From Salegentibacter salinarum (GTDB lineage: Bacteria > Bacteroidota > Bacteroidia > Flavobacteriales > Flavobacteriaceae): a DNA stretch of 40,036 nt. The stretch is taken from positions 1-40,036 of the forward strand of contig NZ_FUZC01000024.1 in assembly GCF_900168115.1 (NCBI RefSeq), given 5' to 3'. A program made the translations under genes and the position numbers. Positions 7,273 through 14,885 of this stretch are shown here, one piece after another; the stretch's first letter is position 1, and each line of letters opens with the position of its first letter. The notes beneath the pieces are model-generated. The model ran no database searches. It was not told the DNA's origin and was given only the letters and a program-made list of their open reading frames with translations.

Positions 7273-9324
7273 ATGAAGTATATATGGATTATATTTTTTC
7301 TTTTTGGTAGTCTTACAAATGCCCAGGATTTAGAAAATGGGTTGATTGGCCATTGGCCACTTGATGGTGATGCACTTGATTTGAGTTTTGATACTAATAA
7401 CGGTCAAATTTTTGGAGCGGTGCCAGTATCCAACCGTTTTGGTCAGGAGAATAAAGCAATGTATTTCGATGGTAATAGTTATATCTCTTTTGGAAATGTT
7501 TTGAAGATGGGATTAGGGGATTATAGTATTTCTGCCTGGTTTAAAATACAAGAAGGCGCTCAACTTGGACGGGAATCAGCAATCGTAGCAAAATCTTATT
7601 CTACTGGAGCTATTGATAGATTTGCCATAGGTATCGCAGATGGAAATAAAGTTGGGGTAGTTTTACAAAATTCCAAATATATCGCTAACGAATTAATTGG
7701 GGAAGAGGAGTGGCATTTATTAACGGCAACTTTTGATAGAAGTTCTTTCCTGAGTATTTACCTGGATAATTTTAAGGTAAAAGAAGTTGATATATCTAAT
7801 TCTCAGAATGTAGATATAGATGAACCGTGGCCGCTTCATATAGGAGATTATAGTGGGGATGGTAGGGAATTTATAGGTAATATTGATGATGTTAGGATTT
7901 ACAATAGGGTGCTCACGGCCGGAGAGATAGAAATGATTTATACCATGGATCCAGAAGAAGATGACTGTACGGGGTTAATTACTGAAAACGATGAAGGAAT
8001 AGGGATAGGTATTGAAAATCCTGGGGATTATGGATTGGCCGTTGGTGGTGGCATTTATACCGATGCTGTAAAAGTGATGGACGTGGCTATGTGGCCTGAC
8101 TATGTATTCTCGGAAACTTACGACCTCTTGGATTTAGAAGATGTGGCCTCTTATATCAAGGAACAGGGTCATTTACCAGGTTTGCCTTCAGCAGAAGAGG
8201 TGTTGGCGGATGGCATTTCACTGACGCAGATGGATAAGGCTAATTTGAAAAAGCTAGAAGAGCTTAGTTTGTACCTGCTCGATCAGCATGCTAGAATGGA
8301 GCGATTGCGTGCTCCTAAAGTCGAAAAAGCCTCTGCCATTACTTATTCGGAAGGTAAAGAAAGACCTTATAATTTTGTTTTAGAGCAATCCGGGATAGAA
8401 GAAGGTCAGGGTCCCCTCAAGACACTGTCCACGGACAGTCTTTCTACGGGTACTATGTATTGCGATGGAGACAATGTTGGAATAGGGATAGGCCAAACCT
8501 CTGGTTACCGTTTGGCAGTTGCTGGTGGTATCCTTTCCGAAGGGGTCAAGGTCTCAAGTGTTAGTAACTGGCCAGATTATGTATTCTCTGATGATTATGC
8601 GATGCTTTCTTTAGATGATTTACGAGCATATATCAGCACAAACAAACATTTACCGGGTTTTCCGAGTGCTAAAACTATCGCCCGTGAAGGCTATAGTCTT
8701 TCTAAAATGGATAAGCTCCTAATGGAAAAAGTAGAGGAGCTCACCCTGTACGTTATTGACCAGGAGTCCGAGCTAGAGAGTTTATCCGGGGAGTTGGGAG
8801 TTATACTTCCGGTGGCGGATGAAGAAATTGCTTCAGGTAAAACTGTTTATAAAAGCTACAACGTGGATATTGCACCCCCCCTCATTGCGCATACCCAAAA
8901 GGCAGCCCCTCATTTTGAAGGAGGGGTTTCGACAAGTTTAAAAGCTTCCCCCAAGGCTTTATGTGATGTGATCATTTGTAATGGGGAAGAAGTGGGCATC
9001 GGGACGGATCCTGTGGAAGGTTATCGCCTTGCCGGTGATGGAGGCATTTTAACCGATGATATCCAGGTAGCCTCGGTATCCAACTGGCCTGATTATGTCT
9101 TTGGAGCGGACTATAAGTTAAGGAGCCTTTCGAGCCTATCGGCCTATATTGAAAGGGAAGGGCACCTGCCCGGAGTTCCCAAAGCCGAGTTCATTGAAGA
9201 GGAGGGGTACCACTTAGAGGCTATAGATGCTTTACTATTGGAGAAGATCGAAGAACTCACCCTGTACCTTATCGGACAGGAGCGGCAGCTAACTTTTTTG
9301 GAAAGCCAAAGCCATCGGCAGTAG
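7273..9324 (+). CDS. secreted LamG-domain protein with three WPDYVF / EELTLY modules
   Basis: 683 residues. The N-terminus is a Sec signal peptide (MKYIWIIFFLFGSLTNAQ). Residues 20-215 form a LamG / concanavalin-like domain (LIGHWPLDGDALD, AMYFDGNSYISFGNV, YSISAWFKIQ, WHLLTATFDRSS, IDDVRIYNRVLTAGEI). Three tandem copies of one module follow, with WPDYVF at about residues 274, 433 and 605. Each module runs from GGGIYTDAVKV or similar through HLPGxPSA and ends in a helix EELTLYxIxQ. In Bacteroidota this module is usually a single C-terminal unit of fibre-like proteins; three copies are unusual. No type IX sorting domain is seen. A surface or extracellular binding role is likely. It is followed by a paralogue 75 bp downstream. 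A possible -7 box TAAACTTG at 7256 is too close to the ATG to be convincing. Confidence 0.88.
   Translation: MKYIWIIFFLFGSLTNAQDLENGLIGHWPLDGDALDLSFDTNNGQIFGAVPVSNRFGQENKAMYFDGNSYISFGNVLKMGLGDYSISAWFKIQEGAQLGRESAIVAKSYSTGAIDRFAIGIADGNKVGVVLQNSKYIANELIGEEEWHLLTATFDRSSFLSIYLDNFKVKEVDISNSQNVDIDEPWPLHIGDYSGDGREFIGNIDDVRIYNRVLTAGEIEMIYTMDPEEDDCTGLITENDEGIGIGIENPGDYGLAVGGGIYTDAVKVMDVAMWPDYVFSETYDLLDLEDVASYIKEQGHLPGLPSAEEVLADGISLTQMDKANLKKLEELSLYLLDQHARMERLRAPKVEKASAITYSEGKERPYNFVLEQSGIEEGQGPLKTLSTDSLSTGTMYCDGDNVGIGIGQTSGYRLAVAGGILSEGVKVSSVSNWPDYVFSDDYAMLSLDDLRAYISTNKHLPGFPSAKTIAREGYSLSKMDKLLMEKVEELTLYVIDQESELESLSGELGVILPVADEEIASGKTVYKSYNVDIAPPLIAHTQKAAPHFEGGVSTSLKASPKALCDVIICNGEEVGIGTDPVEGYRLAGDGGILTDDIQVASVSNWPDYVFGADYKLRSLSSLSAYIEREGHLPGVPKAEFIEEEGYHLEAIDALLLEKIEELTLYLIGQERQLTFLESQSHRQ
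8962..9288 (+). repeat. near-identical direct repeat, copy 1 (third LamG-protein module)
   Basis: This stretch and 11079-11404 differ at only a few positions over about 330 bp, far more alike than the rest of the two genes. They encode CDVIICNGEEVGIGTDPVEG through the EELTLYLIG helix. Confidence 0.85.
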
Positions 9325-9398
9325 GGGTGTTTTTCTTTTTGTGGTTTGTATTAACCTTGCGATATTGATTTAATAATAACTCAAAATATTAGTTTGAA

Positions 9399-11432
9399 AT
9401 GCAAAAAGTTTTATTCTTTTTAGTTTTTTTTCATTGTGGTTTTTCTCTTAACTCCCAAAATCTTACAGATGGTTTAATTGGTCATTGGCCTCTTGACGGT
9501 GATGCAATTGATCTTACTATTAATGGGAATGATGGGGAAGTTCATGGTGCTATTGGTGTATCTAACCGGTTTGGAGAGGAAAGTAAAGCAATGTATTTTG
9601 ATGGAAATGATTATATAGAAATATCTAATATTCCTACTATGGGAACGGGAGATTTTTCAATGTCAGCGTGGTTCAAATATGATTCTGGTGCCAAAGGAGA
9701 ATTGGCAATTTTGTCTAAAGCTAAAGGTCAAAATGTAACTGGTAGATATGCATTTGGAATTGAGGATAGTCGGATTCGCGCTTTTATCGATTTTGGGCCT
9801 GAAGTTGATTTTAGAAGCCCTACAATTCTTGAAAGTAATGGATGGTCTTTAGCAACGGTAACATATGACAGAGATGGACAATTAAGAATATATGCAAATG
9901 GAGTATTAGATGGTTCCAGAGATATAAGTGCATCTGCTTCAATAGATTTTCATCGCGATTTTAGTTTCTTAATAGGCCAGTATATAAAAGGGATGTGGGC
10001 TTTTAAAGGAGCCTTAGATGATATAAGGATATATAATAGGGTTTTAACACCTACAGAAGTGGAGGCGTTGTATACCCTATCTTCAGAAAGCTCAGAGTGT
10101 ACGGGTTTAATTACTGAGGTTGATGGAAATGTAGGTGTTGGTGTGAATGTAGAGAACTCTTGTGGTTATGGTTTGGCTGTAGGAGGTAGTATTTATACCG
10201 ATGAGATGAAAGTGATGGGTGTATCCAACTGGCCGGACTATGTATTTTCAGAAGCTTATAAGCTTATGGATTTGGGAGTTGTGACTTCTTACATTAAGAA
10301 ATATGGTCATTTACCTGGTTTGCCATCTGCCAAAAAAGTGTTTTCTGATGGTCTTTCATTAATAGGAGCAGATAAGGCTAATTTAAGGAAAATGGAAGAG
10401 CTTACCTTGTACCTGTTGGATCAACGTGACAGACTAGATAGATTGCGTTCTTCTAAAGTTTTAGAATCATCTGGGCTTATGTATTCGTCAGTTAAGGAAA
10501 GTGATCCCAATTTTGTATTGCATAGGAACCAGTTTTTTTTCGCTGTTAAACCAAATGACAGCCTGTCTTCGGGGCTTTCCTGCCAAGGAGAGAATGTTGG
10601 GATAAACACTTCGAATACGGGAGACTACCGACTCGGAGTCACTAGAGGCATTCTTTCGCAGGGTGTGAAGATTGAGAGTGTATCGAATTGGCCTGATTAT
10701 GTTTTCTCCTCTGATTATTCTTTACGTTCTCTAGATGAATTAGAAGAATATATAGAAGCTAATAGACATTTACCGGGAATTCCTAGTGTGAAGACCATTG
10801 AAATTGAGGGCTATTCGCTTTCCGAGATGGACAGGCTTTTAATGGAGAAGATAGAGGAGCTTACTTTATATATTATTGATCAGGGTAGGCATCTTATGGA
10901 ATTATCAAAGAAGTTGGGTGTAGATTTTTCGAATAAATCCTATAAATGGCAGGGTACGAGTGAGAAGTCTCTTGCTGATGCGTTTGGAAGCCATTCTAAA
11001 GACAACACTAAAAAAGAGGTCAAAAATTATTCAGGTCAAATTTTAGCTGGTGTTTCTGGCACTCCGGAAGAATCTATATGTGATGTGATCATTTGTAATG
11101 GGGAAGAAGTGGGCATCGGGACGGATCCTGTGGAAGGTTATCGCCTTGCCGTTGATGGAGGCATTTTAACCGATGATATCCAGGTAGCCTCGGTATCTAA
11201 CTGGCCTGATTATGTCTTTGGAGCGGACTATAAGTTAAGGAGCCTTTCGAACCTATCGGCCTATATTGAGAGGGAAGGGCACCTGCCCGGAGTTCCCAAA
11301 GCCGAGTTCATTGAAGAGGAGGGGTACCACTTAGAGGCTATGGATGCTTTACTATTGGAGAAGATCGAGGAGCTCACTCTGTACCTTATTGGGCACGAGC
11401 GCCAATTAGCTTTTCTGGAAAGCAGGCAGTAG
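9399..11432 (+). CDS. secreted LamG-domain protein, paralogue of 7273 gene
   Basis: 677 residues with the same architecture as its neighbour: signal peptide (about 20 residues), LamG domain (residues 22-225; LIGHWPLDGDAID, AMYFDGNDYIEI, LDDIRIYNRVLTPTEV), then three modules with WPDYVF near residues 275, 431 and 602. The first two modules have diverged widely from the 7273 gene, but the third is almost identical to it at DNA level, which points to gene conversion or recent exchange. ATG at 9399 lies in a short leader containing TTAGTTTGAAATG, very similar to the leader of the paralogue at 39789 (TTAGTTTGCAATG), so the two share an ancestral upstream region. No paired operator of the type found at 39701 is preserved here. 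Confidence 0.88.
   Translation: MQKVLFFLVFFHCGFSLNSQNLTDGLIGHWPLDGDAIDLTINGNDGEVHGAIGVSNRFGEESKAMYFDGNDYIEISNIPTMGTGDFSMSAWFKYDSGAKGELAILSKAKGQNVTGRYAFGIEDSRIRAFIDFGPEVDFRSPTILESNGWSLATVTYDRDGQLRIYANGVLDGSRDISASASIDFHRDFSFLIGQYIKGMWAFKGALDDIRIYNRVLTPTEVEALYTLSSESSECTGLITEVDGNVGVGVNVENSCGYGLAVGGSIYTDEMKVMGVSNWPDYVFSEAYKLMDLGVVTSYIKKYGHLPGLPSAKKVFSDGLSLIGADKANLRKMEELTLYLLDQRDRLDRLRSSKVLESSGLMYSSVKESDPNFVLHRNQFFFAVKPNDSLSSGLSCQGENVGINTSNTGDYRLGVTRGILSQGVKIESVSNWPDYVFSSDYSLRSLDELEEYIEANRHLPGIPSVKTIEIEGYSLSEMDRLLMEKIEELTLYIIDQGRHLMELSKKLGVDFSNKSYKWQGTSEKSLADAFGSHSKDNTKKEVKNYSGQILAGVSGTPEESICDVIICNGEEVGIGTDPVEGYRLAVDGGILTDDIQVASVSNWPDYVFGADYKLRSLSNLSAYIEREGHLPGVPKAEFIEEEGYHLEAMDALLLEKIEELTLYLIGHERQLAFLESRQ
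11079..11404 (+). repeat. near-identical direct repeat, copy 2
   Basis: Second copy of the 8962-9288 repeat, inside the 9399 gene. Recombination between the copies would fuse the two LamG genes and delete about 2.1 kb. Confidence 0.85.
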
Positions 11433-11708
11433 GGGATTTTCACTTTCGAGTGCTTTATTACTTTTCAATTCAAATTTTACGTTTGGACCCTACCAATCCT
11501 ACGGTTGAAAAAGCTGCTTTTGATTCGTGGCGTCCTAGAAAATAAGGTATAAGTATTTCTTCCAATGATATAAACGTTGAAATTAAACAGAGAATTTAGG
11601 GAGTATTAATACAATAAGATTATTGTTATTAGCTTGAGGGCTACGGGTTTCTGTTCGAAATGAATATTATATGTACGGTTTATCAGTCAAAGCTTATCTG
11701 AAAAAAAA

Positions 11709-12480
11709 TCACAAAGTTTTTAAAAGGGATTCTACATCGTTATAGATACCTGAAAAACTATTGTTAATTTCATCACATGAATAATGCTGGAAATTTTCAG
11801 GCAGAGCTTTTTCCAAATGCTGATATTTAAATTCTATTCTTTTGTCTTTTCCATCGGCATAAACTACAAACCCTCCCGTTTTAAGTCCAAAAAAAAGATC
11901 TGCACGTAATTTGGATACTTCTCTCTTGGTCTTTGTTATCCGGGTATCAAGGTTAAGGCCTTCCCCTTTGCTCAGGCTAAGTATTTCCCTTTTTACCAGT
12001 TCAAAAAACTTTTCATAATAGCCCGCAGTAACCGGGTCATTGGCCTTACCAAAGAATTGGTAGGAAAGGTTGGATAAAATTGCCTTACTAGCCTTTTCCC
12101 TGTAAAATGTAAAGGGTAGCAATATCATAACTTCTAAAGGTTGACGGTACACGGTGCATATTCAGTAGTAGTCTTATTGTGGGTGCTTCTTCCATTAATA
12201 CAAAAGCCCTTTCCAGGTTTCTTACACTCATTTGCCTGAGGACTGTATGTATAATCATCGCAATTACGGGAGAGTACGCTGTTTCATTTTTCGGATTATT
12301 GACAATGGTAACTACACACGGATTTTTTGGATTATTTAGATCCAGGGAAATCTCATTTGCTGACAGACAGAAGAAAATTTTACGTGTTGTAATCATTTTA
12401 AAAGCGTTGGTCAGCGTTCCTCTTACGGCTGCGGTTTGTCGTTCAGAGTCAATCCCGCTTATATTACAGCGGTAGTCAGG
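11709..12480 (-). pseudogene. type IV coupling protein (TraG/TraD/MobC, VirD4-like), C-terminal fragment
   Basis: Read on the minus strand from about 12480, the frame gives DSERQTAAVRGTLTNAFK, then NNPKNETAYSPVIAMIIHTV, RNLERAFVLMEEAPTIRLL (Walker B region) and RSYDIATLYILQ. This is the order in the TraM-recognition part of Bacteroidota conjugation coupling proteins. At about 12095-12105 the frame is lost, and the protein resumes in another frame at FYREKASKAILSNLSYQFFGKANDPV, ending at 11709. A small internal deletion explains the break. The N-terminal half, with Walker A, is missing. The 5' edge abuts the radC-like fragment. This is a relic of a conjugative element. Confidence 0.8.
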
Positions 12481-12743
12481 CTTTTTAAAACTATCGCAAA
12501 AAGTATCCTTATATCCACAAGTGTTCCTGTAATTCCACCGATTGAGAGGGTGTAAATTGATTTTATGCGGTTATTGTTATTCAAAAGCAGTATTTTAAAG
12601 CTTTCGTGGAGTTCTATCTGGTCTTTATTCCAATTTTCGAAAAAGACGATTGCGGCTGTAGCAGAGGAATGTATTTTTGGTAATTCACTTACTTTGATAT
12701 TCCCGCAGTAGCTTATATTTATTTCGTTAACTTTGGTATTCAT
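12459..12743 (-). pseudogene. RadC-like JAB/MPN protein, N-terminal fragment
   Basis: The 94 residues NEINISYCGNIKVSELPKI, AIVFFENWNKDQIELHESF, ILLLNNNNRIKSIYTLSIGG and GTLVDIRILFAIVLKS match the start of the RadC-like JAB-domain proteins common on Bacteroidota integrative elements. The family then continues with an AHNHPSG metal-binding motif; here the sequence instead runs out after LKSLTTAVI and abuts the coupling-protein fragment at about 12480. The catalytic motif is therefore lost. The start ATG at 12743 looks genuine. A deletion fused the front of this gene to the back of the coupling-protein gene. Confidence 0.78.
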
Positions 12744-12770
12744 AGATGTTTACGTTTCAAGTTTGTAAGA

Positions 12771-12805
12771 AAAGAGGGCCTATTTTCGACGATGAAGCCC
12801 TCTTT
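12771..12805. terminator. bidirectional terminator-like hairpin
   Basis: AAAGAGGGC (12771-12779) pairs with GCCCTCTTT (12797-12805) over 17 nt, with A runs on the left and T runs on the right. It lies 28 bp upstream of the radC fragment start, so it may once have closed the gene preceding it on the minus strand. Confidence 0.55.
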
Positions 12806-13272
12806 TTTTAATTATGCTTCATTGTTTCTTAAAGTATTCATAATTGAAAAAAAATTAGTGCCTTAGTAAGGCGTGGTTAAATTGAACCTCTGAACCTTTC
12901 AGCGGTTTTAAAAAAACATTTACTTTTTTTATCCGTAGCATTTCCTTTTTGATTTTCTTTTTTTAATACGGATGATATGTAGAAGGTCTTTTTCATTTCT
13001 ATTTAATTTTCATTTATTTCTTTTAGAGCCGTTTGCTGTTACCTCTTTTTGATGCTTATACATTTTCAATATTTAGAATTAGGGAAGATTTATTAAAAGG
13101 AGGGTGGAGCCCGACTGGCTTATGCAATCTGGACTAACTTCTAAATATTGGTATTTTGCATCTCAAAAAGGGTAATGGGCAGTAAAGGGAGGGGAAGGAA
13201 ATCAATGAGAAATTCAATGATTTAAATATGAAGCGCCGGACACCTTTTGTAGTAATAATGACAGATAAAGAA
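12806..13272 (+). other. AT-rich gene-free stretch
   Basis: No convincing ORF. Apart from poly-T tracts and a loose inverted repeat ATCCGTA (12931-12937) / TACGGAT (12967-12973), I see nothing I can name. It marks the right edge of the decayed element. Confidence 0.45.
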
Positions 13273-13339
13273 GTAAGGTTGAACCGTAATTATTGTATGG
13301 TTGACATTTGAATTTTCATAGAATCAATAGCTAATTTCA
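13273..13339 (+). promoter_or_regulatory. LytTR-type paired operator plus -7 box, upstream of structured RNA / LytTR gene
   Basis: Half-site GTAAGGTT (13273-13280) is followed after one base by AACCGTAA (13282-13289), and a second half-site GTATGGTT starts exactly 22 bp after the first (13295-13302). TTTG (13307-13310) and TAATTTCA (13332-13339, a -7 box with two differences from TAnnTTTG) follow; the gap from the second half-site to the -7 box is 29 bp. The same geometry occurs at 23853, 37477 and 39701. Confidence 0.6.
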
Positions 13340-13344
13340 CTGCG

Positions 13345-13598
13345 TTTTAAAGCTATCTAATTTTGTATTTTTTTTCAGTGATATAGCCAGGAATTAATAG
13401 TGATACCGGGTCTAATAAACCTAACCGTAAAGGTTTAAGAGTAAAGTAAGGTAGTTGAAAGATGTAAGGAAATATTGTGTGGTTAATACAGTAGTAATTT
13501 AGTAAAAATAAAAAATTGAGTCGTAATTAGTGTTAGAGGGTTAACGACTTCAATTTAGAGGAAAAATAGGATGCTTTTCAATAGGTATCCTATTTTTC
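13345..13598 (+). ncRNA. candidate structured leader or small RNA
   Basis: Downstream of the operator-linked -7 box there are about 255 bp without a usable ORF, ending in two strong hairpins. The first pairs AAATTGA/GTCGT (13513-13524) with ACGAC/TCAATTT (13544-13556) with one bulged T. The second is a perfect 12-bp stem, GAAAAATAGGAT (13561-13572) with ATCCTATTTTTC (13587-13598), ending just 16 bp before the ATG of the LytTR gene. The second stem has a T run on its 3' side and could act as a terminator, giving a free RNA of roughly 250 nt, or as an attenuator in a long 5' leader of the LytTR gene. Confidence 0.4.
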
Positions 13599-13614
13599 AT
13601 TAGATGAGATTGTC

Positions 13615-14343
13615 ATGGGGTTTACATATTCTATTATTAGTGACGATGCAGAACTTATTAGTAAGTTACTGGAATTGCCAATAGATTTTAAAGAATTTAC
13701 TTGCGTAGGATATACAGGGAATGGAGAACGTGCTTGTGATATTATCCTTCAATCAAAGCCTCAATTTGTTTTTATCGATTTGGACAATCCAAGAATTAAT
13801 GATCCCTTTTCTTTTGTAAATCAGTTTTATCAATTTTTAGAGGTTCTTCCTTCATTTATAGCGATATCTGCAAGTAAGAATTATGCTTATGAAGTAATAA
13901 AAAATGACTTTATTGATTATTTGTTAAAGCCCCTTCCTTTATTCGAACTTCGAAAATCGTTGATGCGTTTTAAAAAAAAGATGACTGATTCCGGACAGAT
14001 TTGCCTTAAATCCTATTCAGATTATCACTTTCTAAAACTTAAACATATTCTCTATCTAAAGGCTGATAATAATACCACTGATTTTTATTTGACATCTGGA
14101 GATCGTGTTGTGGCTTTTAAATCACTCAAAATATATCAACAATTGCTTCCTGTCGAGTTTGTGAGGGTTCATAAAAGCTATATTGTTAATAGTAATCTTA
14201 TCCGTAGAATAAATTTTGCAAAGAACAGGATAAGCCTTGAAGAACTCGTCTCGGTAACTGAAATACCTTTTTCAAAGAAATACCAGGACAATGTGACTCG
14301 ACTTCGTGATTCTTTTTTCAAAACTAATTTATCCTTTGATTAA
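13615..14343 (+). CDS. LytTR-family response regulator
   Basis: 242 residues. An N-terminal receiver domain (1-120) has the acidic pair at 10-11 (ISDDAEL), the likely phosphoacceptor Asp55 in FVFIDLD, and the Lys of YLLKPLP. A LytTR DNA-binding domain follows (about 125-235): ILYLKADNNTTDFYL, LPVEFVRVHKSYIVN and ISLEELVSVTEIPFSKKY. Members of this family bind pairs of roughly 9-bp direct repeats spaced 21-22 bp and usually activate transcription; they often autoregulate. A matching site lies upstream at 13273. No LytS-type kinase is adjacent, but a TPR histidine kinase is encoded 540 bp downstream. The ATG at 13615 follows a strong hairpin directly. Confidence 0.9.
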   Translation: MGFTYSIISDDAELISKLLELPIDFKEFTCVGYTGNGERACDIILQSKPQFVFIDLDNPRINDPFSFVNQFYQFLEVLPSFIAISASKNYAYEVIKNDFIDYLLKPLPLFELRKSLMRFKKKMTDSGQICLKSYSDYHFLKLKHILYLKADNNTTDFYLTSGDRVVAFKSLKIYQQLLPVEFVRVHKSYIVNSNLIRRINFAKNRISLEELVSVTEIPFSKKYQDNVTRLRDSFFKTNLSFD

Positions 14344-14592
14344 AATTTAGCCTTTCACCATCATTATTAAGCTTTTCACCATTCGTGAGGGGCCTCTCAC
14401 ATTATCTATCCCCATTTAATAGAGGTTTAAACGAACACATTCTATTTTTGACCTGTTAACAAATAATTAAGAATTCTTAGTTGAGTATAAGTGATCGTAA
14501 ATCACAGCTTAGAAATGGCTGGATTAGGGTCAACAAAACAGTTCCCTACGCTGTAAAAACCATTTTTATAAATCTTATCCAACAAATTAATT

Positions 14593-14757
14593 ATGAAAAG
14601 CTTAACTAGAAATTTATTGTTTATCTTCGTGTTTTCTTTCTTTGCAGCCTGTGAACCAGAACCCCTTCCCGAGAATAACGATTTGGAAGTTTTTTCTGAT
14701 GTTATGGAACAGGGGGATGAAGAGGTACCTATTGATTCGAAAAAAAATAAGGATTGA
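14593..14757 (+). CDS. 54-residue lipoprotein
   Basis: A short ORF reads MKSLTRNLLFIFVFSFFAAC and then an acidic tail (EPEPLPENNDLEVFSDVM and so on) of 34 residues. The N-terminus is a typical type II signal peptide with lipobox FAAC, so the mature protein would be a tiny acidic lipoprotein. ATG at 14593 is preceded by an AT-rich leader. A hairpin terminator follows within 40 bp. It sits between the LytTR gene and the histidine kinase; a role as a small sensory or inhibitory partner is possible but unproven. I recognise no family. Confidence 0.6.
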   Translation: MKSLTRNLLFIFVFSFFAACEPEPLPENNDLEVFSDVMEQGDEEVPIDSKKNKD

Positions 14758-14792
14758 GAGTGATAATAAAATTATAATAATCTGTTTTAAAT

Positions 14793-14819
14793 AGCAGGCT
14801 TAGCTACTAAGCCTGCTTT
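14793..14819 (+). terminator. hairpin terminator after the small lipoprotein gene
   Basis: AGCAGGCTTAG (14793-14803) pairs with CTAAGCCTGCT (14807-14817) over a 3-nt loop, followed by TTT. The T run is short, so it may be leaky towards the kinase gene. Confidence 0.65.
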
Positions 14820-14885
14820 AACTATCTAGAAAATATCTACCGTTCAGTAATTTACATAATATTAGTTATTTCTACATTTGGATGT

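Noticed and set aside
9339-9368. Operator of the same type before the 9399 LamG gene
   Set aside because: Only an AACCTTGC arm is recognisable; neither the 22-bp repeat nor a -7 box at 29-30 bp is present.
11673-11689. GTACGGTT site in the gap after the 9399 gene
   Set aside because: Isolated half-site without partner, dyad arm or downstream -7 box.
12179-12475. 98-residue plus-strand ORF with hydrophobic segments
   Set aside because: It is the reverse frame of the coupling-protein fragment, whose protein motifs are clear on the minus strand.
13428-13456. Second operator in the LytTR leader (TAAAGGTT and AGGTAGTT)
   Set aside because: Spacing is 21 and both half-sites are weak; no -7 box at the matching distance.
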